Origin: Polycyclovorans sp964425915
GTDB lineage: Bacteria; Pseudomonadota; Gammaproteobacteria; Nevskiales; Nevskiaceae
Assembly: GCA_964425915.1 (NCBI GenBank)
Contig: CAYROO010000010.1
Location: forward strand, 1 to 64,000
DNA length: 64,000 bases
Direction: 5' to 3'
Position numbers and translations under genes: made by a program. Position 1 is the first letter of the stretch, and the number at the start of each line of letters is the position of its first letter. The notes beneath the pieces are model-generated. The model did no database searches, was not told where the DNA came from, and saw only the letters and a list, made by a program, of their open reading frames with translations. Shown here one piece after another: positions 17,201 to 25,272 of the stretch.

Positions 17201-19096
17201 TCGGTGGCCAGCCCCTCGGATCCGCGTCAGCTCGCCTTGCAGACCCATTTTGCGCTGATGCGCGATTTTCTCGATTCCCAGGCCCGGGTGATGGGGCTGG
17301 TGGCGGCGCCGGCCGGATCCGCCGTGACGGCTCCCGGACCCGCGGCGACTACGATGACGTCCCAAGGCGTGCGCTTCCCCCTGTTACACGGCGCCGAGAA
17401 AAAGGTCGACGGCACGCGTGTGGTGTTCGAGAAGCGCCTCTGTCTGGAGCAGGACGCGTTCCTGCAGGATCACACCATCGGCGGCGCCCCCAGTGCCCAC
17501 GACCCGACGCTGTTACCGATTCCGGTGGTGCCGTTCACCTTCAGCATGGAGCTGTTGGCGGAGGCTGCCCAATCCATGCTGGGGCGCAGTGACCTGCGCG
17601 TGGTGGGGCTCGACCAGGTCCGCGGCAGCCGCTGGCTGTCCTTGGATCAGGGGGAATTGCGGCTGCGCGTGGTGATGGAACCGCGCCCCGGCAGCGATGA
17701 CGCACCGCAGCTGTTCGGGCGGATCTTCGCGCTTGGCATCGGAGGCCCCCCGGGCGGCCTGGCGGTCTTCGAGGGCCTGGTACGCCTCGGCCGCGCCTAT
17801 GCAACGCCGCCTGCAGCACGCCCGTGGAGTTCGCCCGATGAACACCCGCCGCGCAACAATCCGGATGGCGAGCTGTACGCCCACGGCATGTTCCATGGGC
17901 CGCGACTGCAGGGCGTCCGCCATATCCGCCGCTGGGGCGAAAACGCCATCGAGGCGGATCTGGAGGCGATCCCCACCCACGACTACTTCAGCCGCTTCAG
18001 CACCCCGTCGTTCGAGCTGGACGCGGCCATGCTCGATGCCGCCGGACAGCTTGCCGGTTACTGGCTCACCGAGAAACATACCTGGGGCTTCAACTGCTTC
18101 CCGTTCCGCCTGGCTCGCTTTGACCTTTTCGCACCGCCGCCGGCGCCGGGCACCCGGGTGCTGTGCCGGATGACGCTGCGCATGACTGGAGAGCAGTTGC
18201 TGGAAGCCTCGATGGACATGATCGGACCGGACGGCACACTGGTCATGCGCGCCGATCATTGGGAGGACCGCAAGTTTTCGGTGCCGCAGCGGCTGTATGA
18301 CTATCGTCTACAGCCACAGACCCGCACGATGTCCGAGCCCTGGCTGCGGTCGCAGACCGGCCAGGATCATCACTACGCCCGCCTGATGGAACCTTTTGCC
18401 GCCGATTTCCTGGATGAGGGCGGCGGGATCTGGCGGCGCATGCTGGCCCACATGGTGCTGGGTCATCGCGAGCGAGCGGCCTTCTACAGCCTGCCCGCCA
18501 ACAGTAGCCGGCGCGAAGAGTGGCTGATGGGCCGCATCGCCGCCAAGGAGGCACTGCGCGAGTGGATGAAGGCCACGCACGGCCATGAACTCGCCTCGGC
18601 CGACTTCGAGCTGATCGCCGATGAGCGCGGTCAGCCCCGTGCCAGCTGCGCGCCGTTGCCCGAGCTGGCCATGCCAACCGTATCGATCAGCCACAGCCGT
18701 CGCTGGGCGGCGGCCAGCCTGTCGCCTCCTGGCGAACCCTGTGGACTCGACTATCAGCGGCTCGATCATGTCGACCCGGATCTGCTTGCAGCCGGCGCCC
18801 TCACCGACCTCGAGCGCGCACTGCTGCAACCCTGGCGCTCGCTGCCCAGCTATGCCCAGGTCACGGTGGCGCTGTGGGCCAGCAAGGAGGCCGCAGCCAA
18901 GTCGCATGGTGAGGGTCTGGGTGGCCGACCGGTGGACTGGCGCGTGGTGTCGCTATCGGGTGAGCCCTTGCCGGCCCACGCTGCGGTAGAGCACCGCGGG
19001 TGGCGCTATCTGATCAGTCTTCTCTACCCCGGCCCCGGCGAGGTGGTCGCGTTCTGCTGCGAGCGCCACAACATCGCCCTGCCGCAGCCTGCCTGA
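14267..19096 (+). CDS. Pfa-like synthase partner, KS-AT-DH-PPTase
   Basis: A 1609-aa multidomain protein starting at the GTG that overlaps the previous stop. Domains: ketosynthase (about 5-460; Cys208 in DAACASS, His342 in EAHATG, His382 in ISHAIPASG); acyltransferase (about 570-880; FPGEGAQ, Ser676 in GHSTGE, GRAYH); Ala/Pro linker; double-hotdog dehydratase (about 1040-1340; His1069 in DHTIGG with an insertion before the usual Pro, Asp1257 in LDAAGQ); C-terminal 4'-phosphopantetheinyl transferase (about 1410-1609; VSISHS, GLDYQ 1493-1497, WASKEA 1537-1542). The PPTase probably activates the ACPs of this cluster in cis. In the GxDxE metal motif the Glu is Gln here. It corresponds loosely to PfaB/PfaC plus PfaE but lacks a chain-length-factor copy: the one KS keeps its Cys. 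Confidence 0.87.
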   Translation: MAEPLDIAIIGMSGVYAGSRDVPAYWQNILDRRYCVSEAPEAWSRGVLDRDGRAPNRVYTAQGGWLHDLAEFDPREFGVMPNTVDGREPDHFLALKQSRDALRDSGYLDKPFNHERAGVILGRGNNTNRGAANLIAHGNEIDQMVDLVAKVRPDLSETELDALREGLRAQLPPFNPEMLPGLIPNVTTGVIANRLDLMGPNCIVDAACASSLVALEQACRELQLGRCDLMLSGGVHAQTPPHSYMIFSQINALSRERIRPFDAAGTGTLLGEGCGVVVLKRLADAERDGDRIYAVIKGIGVASDGRAKGLFAPRSEGQVVAMRRAYEASGIDPATVSLIEAHATGIPLGDRTEIQSLKEIFGERQGALPHIALGSVKSQISHAIPASGAASLIKIALALQQKVLPPMLIDAPAPHLELEQTPFYLNSEARPWVHDPRQPRRAGANAFGFGGINAHVLLEEYRPGNRPVQVPVLHAPSDGELVMLAAADRTALLVRVAQLQHRLEQTPRPPLSSVAQHCANMAEGAHRLAIVASDIDDLQKKLGQAHDKLAKDDARPFKTRNGIHYGAGPAPGKLCFLFPGEGAQYPGMLRDLCVQFPAARAWFDFLEETVVPGERDSRAPIVFAPPTTLDASTRAALEQRLFDMDIASETVFAASMALFDVLTGLGLKADAMLGHSTGENTALTASRVRRFTDRREIADTVRDLNRIYRELDARGEIVEGSLLTIGALKPDRRQALLSQAGGDIVVAMDNCPNQLVIFGSREAVASVREREAAEGAICAELPFGRAYHTALFKPIADAYREYFAGIEFGEGIATLYSARSAAPFSHDAAGIRELVAQQWESRVRFTETIERLYQDGYRVFVEVGPSSNLTGFVSDILRSADDVVVVGTDSRRKAGLAALRSALAQIFAAGVNFPPAALFAHRDIPPMADSAPLKPMPRLNLMMPRLSWPESLPVPPLPMTPAAADGPLQAAPVAAPAASVASPSDPRQLALQTHFALMRDFLDSQARVMGLVAAPAGSAVTAPGPAATTMTSQGVRFPLLHGAEKKVDGTRVVFEKRLCLEQDAFLQDHTIGGAPSAHDPTLLPIPVVPFTFSMELLAEAAQSMLGRSDLRVVGLDQVRGSRWLSLDQGELRLRVVMEPRPGSDDAPQLFGRIFALGIGGPPGGLAVFEGLVRLGRAYATPPAARPWSSPDEHPPRNNPDGELYAHGMFHGPRLQGVRHIRRWGENAIEADLEAIPTHDYFSRFSTPSFELDAAMLDAAGQLAGYWLTEKHTWGFNCFPFRLARFDLFAPPPAPGTRVLCRMTLRMTGEQLLEASMDMIGPDGTLVMRADHWEDRKFSVPQRLYDYRLQPQTRTMSEPWLRSQTGQDHHYARLMEPFAADFLDEGGGIWRRMLAHMVLGHRERAAFYSLPANSSRREEWLMGRIAAKEALREWMKATHGHELASADFELIADERGQPRASCAPLPELAMPTVSISHSRRWAAASLSPPGEPCGLDYQRLDHVDPDLLAAGALTDLERALLQPWRSLPSYAQVTVALWASKEAAAKSHGEGLGGRPVDWRVVSLSGEPLPAHAAVEHRGWRYLISLLYPGPGEVVAFCCERHNIALPQPA

Positions 19097-19147
19097 ACCC
19101 CATCACACGCTTCTCAAATCCCATTACCAAGACGTCCGGATTTTCCC

Positions 19148-20746
19148 ATGACCTCCACGCTGTTCATCGGCCTCGACGGCTGCACGTTCACTGTTCTCAA
19201 CGAGATGGTGAAGGACCTCCCCGGCGAAGGCATCACCATGCCGTTCATGAAGAAGGTGCTCGAAGGCGGCGTCCGCGCCCGTCTGCGCTCCACGCCCAAC
19301 CCGCTGACTCCGCCCGCATGGTGTTCCATCATGACCGGCAAGAACCCCGGGGCTCACGGCGTGTTCGACTTCATCCGCGCCGAGGACAAGGGCGGTGAGG
19401 TGTTCTGGACGCTCTATGACGCCCGCGATGTCGACAGTGAGATGATCTGGTCGATTGCCAGCCGCAAGAAGAAGTCGGTGGCCGCGCTCAACTTCCCGCT
19501 CACCGCACCACCGCCCGAGGTCAACGGCTGCATCGTGCCCGGGTTCATCCCGGCCAAGCACCTGCGCCGCAATACCCACCCGCGGGAACTGTTCGAACGG
19601 TTGAAGCAGAACGTCCCCGACTTCAACCCCAAGGAACTGGCCTGGGATTTCGACAACGAAAAGCAGGCCCTGGAAGTGCTGTCGCCCGAGGACACCGAAA
19701 AGTGGGTGCGCTACCACCTGCCGCGTGAGGAGCAGTGGTTCAAGGTGGCGGAGTACGTGCTGGAAAATGACAAGCCGGACCTGATGGCCGTGATGTTCGA
19801 CGGCACCGACAAGATCCAGCACCAGGCCTGGCCCTCACTGGATCCCGCGCTGGTGCCGAAGAATCCGCAGGGACACGACCTCGCCATGCGGCAGGTCTGC
19901 CTCGAGTACTTCCGCAACCTGGATCGCTATATCGAGCGCCTGGTCTCCCTGGCCGGCCCGGAGGCCCAGGTGTTCTTCGCCTCCGACCATGGCTTCACCG
20001 CCAGCACCGACGTCCTGCGTATCAACGCCTATCTGGCCGAGCTCGGCTACCTCACCTGGGCCGAGAACGATGGCTCTGAGCAGGCCCTGCGTCGCGAGGC
20101 CAGCGACTTCGCCAACCTCGACTGGTCGAAGACCACCGCCTATTGCCGCACACCGTCCTCCAACGGCATTCACATCCGCGTGGCGGAAAAGCCCGGCGAT
20201 CCGGGCATCTCGCCAGACGACTACGAGCGCTTCCGCGACAAGCTGATTGCCGACCTCAAGGCGCTGCGTCACCCGATCACCGGCAAGGCCTTCGTGGCCG
20301 ACGTGCTGAAGCGTGAGGAGTGGTTCCCGGGCGCGCACATGAAGGAGGCCTGCGACCTCACCCTGGTGCTGCACGACCACGGCTTCGTGTCGATCCGCAA
20401 TCTCAGCCCCTCAGTGGTGCAGCGGCCGACGCCGGCAGGCACCCACCATCCGGACGGCATCTTCCTGGCCTACGGCAAGGGCATCGCGCCGCGCGGCGAG
20501 GTCGATCTCCAGCAAATCGTCGATGTCTGCCCGACCCTGCTGCACAGCATGGGACTGTCGGTCCCCTCAGACCTGGAAGGCCAGGTGGCGCTGAACTTCT
20601 TCGACGAGGGCTGGCTCCAGGAGCACCCGGTCAAGCAGGGCGCCAAGACACGCGCCGTCGCCTCGCGCGCGCCCAGCGAGGAAATGGATGCGCAGGAGCG
20701 TCAACAAATGATCGAGCAGCTGCAGATGCTCGGTTACATGGAGTGA
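19148..20746 (+). CDS. Type I phosphodiesterase/nucleotide pyrophosphatase-like protein
   Basis: A 532-aa member of the alkaline-phosphatase superfamily, NPP-like branch. Seen in the sequence: first metal Asp10 in FIGLDG, probable Thr54 nucleophile in PLTPPAWCSIMTGKNPG, Asp221/His225 in DKIQH, Asp280-His281 in ASDHGF, and a late HHPDG. There is no signal peptide. The family hydrolyses or transfers phosphate esters and diesters; in this operon the likely substrate is a lipid or activated head group (inference). It is the second such enzyme in the cluster and sits 51 bp after the synthase; its stop is 5 bp before the ACP gene. Confidence 0.8.
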   Translation: MTSTLFIGLDGCTFTVLNEMVKDLPGEGITMPFMKKVLEGGVRARLRSTPNPLTPPAWCSIMTGKNPGAHGVFDFIRAEDKGGEVFWTLYDARDVDSEMIWSIASRKKKSVAALNFPLTAPPPEVNGCIVPGFIPAKHLRRNTHPRELFERLKQNVPDFNPKELAWDFDNEKQALEVLSPEDTEKWVRYHLPREEQWFKVAEYVLENDKPDLMAVMFDGTDKIQHQAWPSLDPALVPKNPQGHDLAMRQVCLEYFRNLDRYIERLVSLAGPEAQVFFASDHGFTASTDVLRINAYLAELGYLTWAENDGSEQALRREASDFANLDWSKTTAYCRTPSSNGIHIRVAEKPGDPGISPDDYERFRDKLIADLKALRHPITGKAFVADVLKREEWFPGAHMKEACDLTLVLHDHGFVSIRNLSPSVVQRPTPAGTHHPDGIFLAYGKGIAPRGEVDLQQIVDVCPTLLHSMGLSVPSDLEGQVALNFFDEGWLQEHPVKQGAKTRAVASRAPSEEMDAQERQQMIEQLQMLGYME

Positions 20747-20751
20747 GGCCG

Positions 20752-21036
20752 ATGGCACCCGACACCATCATCGCCAGGCTCATCGCCCTGCTTGAAGACT
20801 TCACCCAGGACTGGGACCAGGAGCCCGACGCCGGCATGTCGGCGGATACGCTGCTGCTGGCCGATCTCGGCTTCGAGTCGGTCGACATCATCCAGCTCAC
20901 CGTCGCCATCGAAGAAGAGTTCAAACTGTTCCGCACGCCGTTCGACAAGCTGCTGATGAAGGACGGCCGCTACGTCGATGACCTCAGCATCGGCCAGATC
21001 GCGACCTTCCTGCAGCCCTACGTGCAGGCCGCCTGA
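20752..21036 (+). CDS. Free-standing acyl carrier protein
   Basis: A 94-aa ACP. The phosphopantetheine attachment serine is Ser43 in DLGFESVDIIQL, within the four-helix ACP pattern. The ATG at 20752 follows GGAGTGAGG, which overlaps the end of the upstream phosphodiesterase gene, so the two are coupled. It differs from the four internal ACPs (GFES instead of GVDS), so it may carry a starter or receive the finished chain for transfer. The partner is unknown. Confidence 0.88.
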   Translation: MAPDTIIARLIALLEDFTQDWDQEPDAGMSADTLLLADLGFESVDIIQLTVAIEEEFKLFRTPFDKLLMKDGRYVDDLSIGQIATFLQPYVQAA

Positions 21037-21045
21037 GGCCGGCGC

Positions 21046-21906
21046 ATGGCTTTTGCCTCGGTCGACAATGCCCAGCTCGCCTGGCAGCAGCTGGGCGAAG
21101 GTCCCGACCTGGTGCTGGTTCACGGGCTGGCGACCAATCGTGCGTTCTGGTTTGGCCATGCCATGCGGCTGTCGCAGCGGTTCCGCGTCACCCTGTTCGA
21201 TCTGCGGGGTCATGGCTACAGCAGCACGCCAGAACACGGCTACGAGATTCGACGACTGGGCGCCGACATCCTTGGCCTGATGGATCAACTGTCGATCCCA
21301 CAGGCGGCGCTGATCGGCCATAGCTACGGCGGTGCGGCCGCCATTGAAGCGGCGGTGCAGGCACCGGAGCGGGTCACCGCAATGGCGGTGCTGGATGCCC
21401 GCAGCCTGCTTTTTCAGCCGCAGATGTGGCTGCATGAGGCGCCCGACCTCAGCCCCTTCGAGGCGGAGATCGCACAGGGCACGGAAGTCGACTGGCCGCG
21501 CGAGCCGCAGGTGGGACTGCGTTTCCTGGAGATTGCCGCGCGGCGCTGTCTGGCCGGGCAGGCGCCTGGCGCGCGCGATCCCGTCACCCCCTTTGGCGAA
21601 GGTCGCGGTGCCCGCAAGGCGGCGCGGCAGTGGCTGAACCTGATCGAGCAGACCACCGCCTGGGACGACTTTCATCGCCCGGGCGCCGACATCCCGGCGT
21701 TACGCTCGCTTTCGCAACCGACCCTGCTGATGTACGCCGATGGCAGCCGCTGCCTGAAATCGGGAGAGGGCCTGCGGAACCTGTGGCCGGCGGCGCGTTT
21801 CCAATTGCTGGAAGGCGCGGCGCACTTTTTCCCCCTGACCCACGCGGAACAAGTGGTTCACCAGCTGTTCGACTTTCTTGCCCCCCTGACCCTGACGGAG
21901 GCCTGA
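21046..21906 (+). CDS. Alpha/beta hydrolase
   Basis: A 286-aa alpha/beta hydrolase. Visible features are the oxyanion HG motif (VHGLATN), the LFDLRGHGYS strand, the nucleophile elbow GHSYGG with Ser93, an Asp in MYADGS, and a C-terminal His in GAAHFFPL. There is no signal peptide. It lies 9 bp after the ACP gene in the synthase operon and is a candidate thioesterase or transacylase releasing the product from an ACP. Generic ester hydrolysis is the alternative. Confidence 0.85.
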   Translation: MAFASVDNAQLAWQQLGEGPDLVLVHGLATNRAFWFGHAMRLSQRFRVTLFDLRGHGYSSTPEHGYEIRRLGADILGLMDQLSIPQAALIGHSYGGAAAIEAAVQAPERVTAMAVLDARSLLFQPQMWLHEAPDLSPFEAEIAQGTEVDWPREPQVGLRFLEIAARRCLAGQAPGARDPVTPFGEGRGARKAARQWLNLIEQTTAWDDFHRPGADIPALRSLSQPTLLMYADGSRCLKSGEGLRNLWPAARFQLLEGAAHFFPLTHAEQVVHQLFDFLAPLTLTEA

Positions 21907-21909
21907 CCG

Positions 21910-22788
21910 ATGAAGTCCTTGATCCCCCTGTTGCTCACCCTGACGACCCTGGCCTGTCACGCCCCGACCAGCGTCCGTGCCGACGACGGCAGTACCCAGA
22001 CCTATACGTTCAAGGCCGGCGGCCACGAGCGCAGCTACGAGGTCTATCGCCCCGCCAGCGCGAAGGGCAGCGACAAGCGTCCGCTGGTGGTGGCGCTGCA
22101 CGGCGGCTTCGGCACCGGCGAGATCATGGCGGAACAGAGCCGCTTCAACGCGGTCGCGGATCGCGCCGGCTTCATCGTGGCGTATCCGGACGGCATCGCC
22201 CGGGCCTGGAACGCCGGACGCTGCTGCGCCAAGCCGATGAAGGAGAAAGTCGACGACGTCGCCTTCATCAAGGCGGTGATCGACCGCATCGCAGCCGACT
22301 ACCCGATTGATCGCAGCCGGGTGTTCGGCACCGGTTTCTCCAACGGGGCCATGATGGTGCACCGGATCGCCTGTGAGGCGCCGTCGGTGTTTGCCGCCAT
22401 CGCGCCGGTGTCGGGTGGCGTCATGCTGGACCGTTGCGACAGCGGACGCGGCGTCCCCACCCTGATGATCCAGGGCAAGCTGGACAAGCGCATTCCCTGG
22501 GACGGCGGCACGGTGGAAGACAGCTACCGCCCTTCGATGGCGGCCTTGGTGGACATGCTCGGCAAGCGCAACGGCTGCGGGGCGCAAGCCAAGCAGCTGC
22601 AGAAGCGCGGCCAGCTCGCCTGCTACCGGCAGGAGGGCTGCAAAGCCGCCCTGGAATGGTGCGGGCTGGATGAAGTCGGGCATCAATGGCCCGGCGGCAA
22701 GACCTTGATGGCCCGCTTCCTGGGCCCCAATACCCAGGCCTTCGATGCCAGCCAGGGGATCTGGGCGTTCTTCGCCGCTCAGCGCTGA
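21910..22788 (+). CDS. Secreted LpqC/PHB-depolymerase-like esterase
   Basis: A 292-aa secreted esterase of the polyhydroxybutyrate depolymerase/LpqC family. An N-terminal Sec signal (about residues 1-24, ending near VRA-DD) is followed by ALHGGFG (oxyanion region), the nucleophile motif GFSNGAMM with Ser144, and a C-terminal HQWPGG with the catalytic His. A Cys at residue 16 only poorly matches a lipobox. Known relatives act on hydroxyacid or feruloyl esters in the periplasm or outside. GGAGG ahead of the ATG overlaps the previous gene, so it is the last gene of the synthase operon. Confidence 0.82.
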   Translation: MKSLIPLLLTLTTLACHAPTSVRADDGSTQTYTFKAGGHERSYEVYRPASAKGSDKRPLVVALHGGFGTGEIMAEQSRFNAVADRAGFIVAYPDGIARAWNAGRCCAKPMKEKVDDVAFIKAVIDRIAADYPIDRSRVFGTGFSNGAMMVHRIACEAPSVFAAIAPVSGGVMLDRCDSGRGVPTLMIQGKLDKRIPWDGGTVEDSYRPSMAALVDMLGKRNGCGAQAKQLQKRGQLACYRQEGCKAALEWCGLDEVGHQWPGGKTLMARFLGPNTQAFDASQGIWAFFAAQR

Positions 22789-22794
22789 ACATCG

Positions 22795-22816
22795 GGGTCA
22801 ATTCTCCCGTTGACCC
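22795..22816 (+). terminator. Hairpin after the lipid operon
   Basis: GGGTCAA and TTGACCC pair perfectly (7 bp) around an 8-nt loop just after the esterase stop. There is no T-run, so it is either a weak or Rho-assisted end, or an operator-like dyad. A second GC-rich inverted repeat (CCCACGC at 22918-22924, GCGTGGG at 22937-22943) lies before the SDR gene. Confidence 0.35.
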
Positions 22817-22958
22817 TGCGGGGGCGGTCCGGTAGAACCGGCGCTTTACTGCGGCCTGCCGGCCGCGGAGGGCGGCCCGTCCGCCCCTGACATCAACAAT
22901 CGGACCGACCGGGCCTGCCCACGCAGGCGCCTGCCGGCGTGGGGGAGCTTGACCGTAT

Positions 22959-23714
22959 ATGTCGCTAACGGCGTCTAGAGTGGCACTGATCACCGGTGCC
23001 GCCGGGGGTATCGGTCAGGTGACCGCCCAGCAGTTCGCGCAGGCGGGGTATCGTTTGGCCCTGCTCGACCAGCAGGCCGGTCCACTGGCGGTGACGGTGG
23101 ACGGCCTGCGGGCCTCCGGCTTCGAGGTGCGCGGCTACGTCGCCGACCAACGTGATGCCGCGGGGCTGACGGCCGCCTTTTCGGCCATGCGGAACGACTT
23201 TGGCCGGCTCGACGCCGCCTTCAACAATGCCGGCGTGCCATCCCGACACTTGCCCCTGCACGAGCTCACCGATGAGGAGTGGGGCAACTGTCTGGACGTC
23301 AATCTCAACGGCACCTGGCGTTGCATGCGCGAGGAGATCCGCTGGATGCTCGACGTCGGTGGCGGCTGCATCGTCAATAATGCTTCAGTCTACGCACTCA
23401 ATGGCGGTCCCAGTCCGGCCTACACCGCCAGCAAGCACGGCATTGCCGGCCTCACCAAGACAGCTGCATTGCAGTACGCCGCACGCAGTATTCGGGTCAA
23501 TGCGGTGTGTCCGGCGTTGGTGACGGCTGGCATGGGCTTGAAGGCGATTCAGCATGCGGCGCTGAGCAAGACCGACCTGCTCGAAAAGCATCCCGCCGGT
23601 CGTGCTGCCAGTGCCGAGGAAGTGGCGCGCGCGGTACTCTGGCTATGCTCGCCCGACGCCGACTTCATCCACGGCCACATGCTGGCGCTGGACGGCGGTT
23701 ACGGGGCTCGCTGA
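22959..23714 (+). CDS. Short-chain dehydrogenase/reductase
   Basis: A 251-aa classical SDR using NAD(H) or NADP(H). It has the nucleotide-binding TGAAGGIG (12-19), NNAG, the catalytic Ser region NNASVYA and Tyr155-x3-Lys159 (YTASK), and ends with the family-typical ALDGGYGAR. It is 170 bp after the lipid operon and may or may not be co-transcribed with it. Its 3' end overlaps the convergent M28-like gene by 16 bp. The substrate cannot be read from the sequence; tailoring of the cluster's lipid is possible. Confidence 0.88.
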   Translation: MSLTASRVALITGAAGGIGQVTAQQFAQAGYRLALLDQQAGPLAVTVDGLRASGFEVRGYVADQRDAAGLTAAFSAMRNDFGRLDAAFNNAGVPSRHLPLHELTDEEWGNCLDVNLNGTWRCMREEIRWMLDVGGGCIVNNASVYALNGGPSPAYTASKHGIAGLTKTAALQYAARSIRVNAVCPALVTAGMGLKAIQHAALSKTDLLEKHPAGRAASAEEVARAVLWLCSPDADFIHGHMLALDGGYGAR

Positions 23715-25210
23715 AGCCCCGGATCGAGACCGGAGATCGCGCCCGCGCAGGCATAGCCGCGATTGCGTTCGGGCGCCCCAGAGGTCCCGCCGTTCGCCGC
23801 CAGGAGCGTCTCGAACGGGGTCTCCAACAAGCTGTCCACCAGCTGCTGGTAGGCATCCCGCATGGCAGGCAGCGCCTCGAACAGCACCTGCTCGGTGCTG
23901 TCCTCGGCAGTGTGATGAAAGGGGTTGGCACCGGTCAGACTCATCATCGGGATGCCGAGGTTGTACGCCACCTCGGCCTCGCCCGGCGCCGCCTGCCCCG
24001 CAGCAAAGCGGAAGAACATCCCCAGGTCACCGACCCGGAAGGCATCATTAACGAGGGCTTCCAAGACTGGGTTTTCAGACACCACTAGGGCGCGGGTCTG
24101 GGTCGGCCCTGGCATCGGCACGGCACCGCCCAGGGCCTCCAGATAGCCGCGGCTGACCAGACCGGCACCCAGGTGCACGTAGGCCATGACACCCTCTGGG
24201 CGCACACAGTTCAGCGCCCGCTCCAACCCATAGCCATAGACCTCATGACCGCCGGTGGCGAGAAACATGACGGTGTAGGGCAGCGGCCCCTCACGGCGCG
24301 ACCGCGCGGCCAGATGTCGGGCCAGGGCCACGGTCAGGGCCGCGCCCGGGGCCCGCTCACCCGTCCCGCTGAGCCAGGTGTTCATGGGTGTGCCGATGAT
24401 GAGAAGGCGGGGATCCCGGCCCGGCAGCAGGGCGATACTGTTGTCAACGGCGCCGCTGACGACATCGGCCGTCAAGGTCAGTGTCGCCGACTCACCGCGT
24501 CTGGCGGCGCTGGCCAGGCGGTTGAAGTCCTCGCGCCCGACGATCACTGTGGGTAGCTGCCCCAGTGGATACTGGATGTCGTAGTTGTGCGCCGCGATCA
24601 GATTATCTGGGGCATCAAACGTGACCACGGCGCCGACCGCGCCGTCGGCCTCGGCGGCGCGCAAGGCTTGATGGGTATCGGCGGCATCTGCATTGAACTG
24701 GCGGGAGAACCGCAGCAGCGCGATGCGCCCCTCCAGCTCCGGGCGACCGATCAGCGGCAGACCGGGCGGCGCCAGTGGCGCGCGTAGGCCAGCAGCGGAG
24801 GTCACCCCCTGTCCGAACCATGGAAAAGCCGACACTGCCTCGGGCCCGTCTCCGAGATCCGCCTGCAATGACACCGCCCGCACACGGAAACGCGGAAAGG
24901 CGAAGCGCTGTCGCTGCACCTGTGTCAGCTCCGGAATCGCGGAGAACTCGGTGCGGATCCACTCATGCACCGCGTCGCCCAGGCCACTGCCACTGCGCGG
25001 GCCGCGCAGGCAGTGTCCCACCGCCGCCGGTGCGCCCTGCCAGCATTCGTCGAAGCGGGGATCCAAGGCCACCACATCCTGGTAGGCACGGACCAGGGCA
25101 CCGACATCGGCAGCGGCGCTTGGCGGCCCCGCCGGCGCCTCAATTGCGCCGCCGCCGCCACAGGCCGCCAGCAGGCCCACCGCGAAAAGCGTGAGCAGAC
25201 GCCCCCTCAT
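23699..25210 (-). CDS. Peptidase M28-like lipoprotein, metal site degenerate
   Basis: A 503-aa lipoprotein starting at MRGRLLTLF, with lipobox LAAC (Cys17) followed by a Gly/Ala/Pro linker. A PA-like insert (AVVTFDAPDNLI, GQLPTVIVGRED) precedes a region with the layout of M28 aminopeptidases: PRLLIIGTPMN, ERAPGAALTVALARHLA, FLATGGHEVYGYG, HHTAEDS. The usual first His ligand appears as Thr (GTPMN), the Asp before the helix is not evident and the GEE motif is GGHE, so hydrolase activity is doubtful. It is the last gene of the tolC operon, 62 bp after the sulfotransferase. Confidence 0.7.
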   Translation of the reverse strand: MRGRLLTLFAVGLLAACGGGGAIEAPAGPPSAAADVGALVRAYQDVVALDPRFDECWQGAPAAVGHCLRGPRSGSGLGDAVHEWIRTEFSAIPELTQVQRQRFAFPRFRVRAVSLQADLGDGPEAVSAFPWFGQGVTSAAGLRAPLAPPGLPLIGRPELEGRIALLRFSRQFNADAADTHQALRAAEADGAVGAVVTFDAPDNLIAAHNYDIQYPLGQLPTVIVGREDFNRLASAARRGESATLTLTADVVSGAVDNSIALLPGRDPRLLIIGTPMNTWLSGTGERAPGAALTVALARHLAARSRREGPLPYTVMFLATGGHEVYGYGLERALNCVRPEGVMAYVHLGAGLVSRGYLEALGGAVPMPGPTQTRALVVSENPVLEALVNDAFRVGDLGMFFRFAAGQAAPGEAEVAYNLGIPMMSLTGANPFHHTAEDSTEQVLFEALPAMRDAYQQLVDSLLETPFETLLAANGGTSGAPERNRGYACAGAISGLDPGLQRAP

Positions 25211-25272
25211 GATCCCCCTCCGGTGATGACGATATAGGTCCATCATCGCGTGTGTCTCCCGTGACATTCCGG

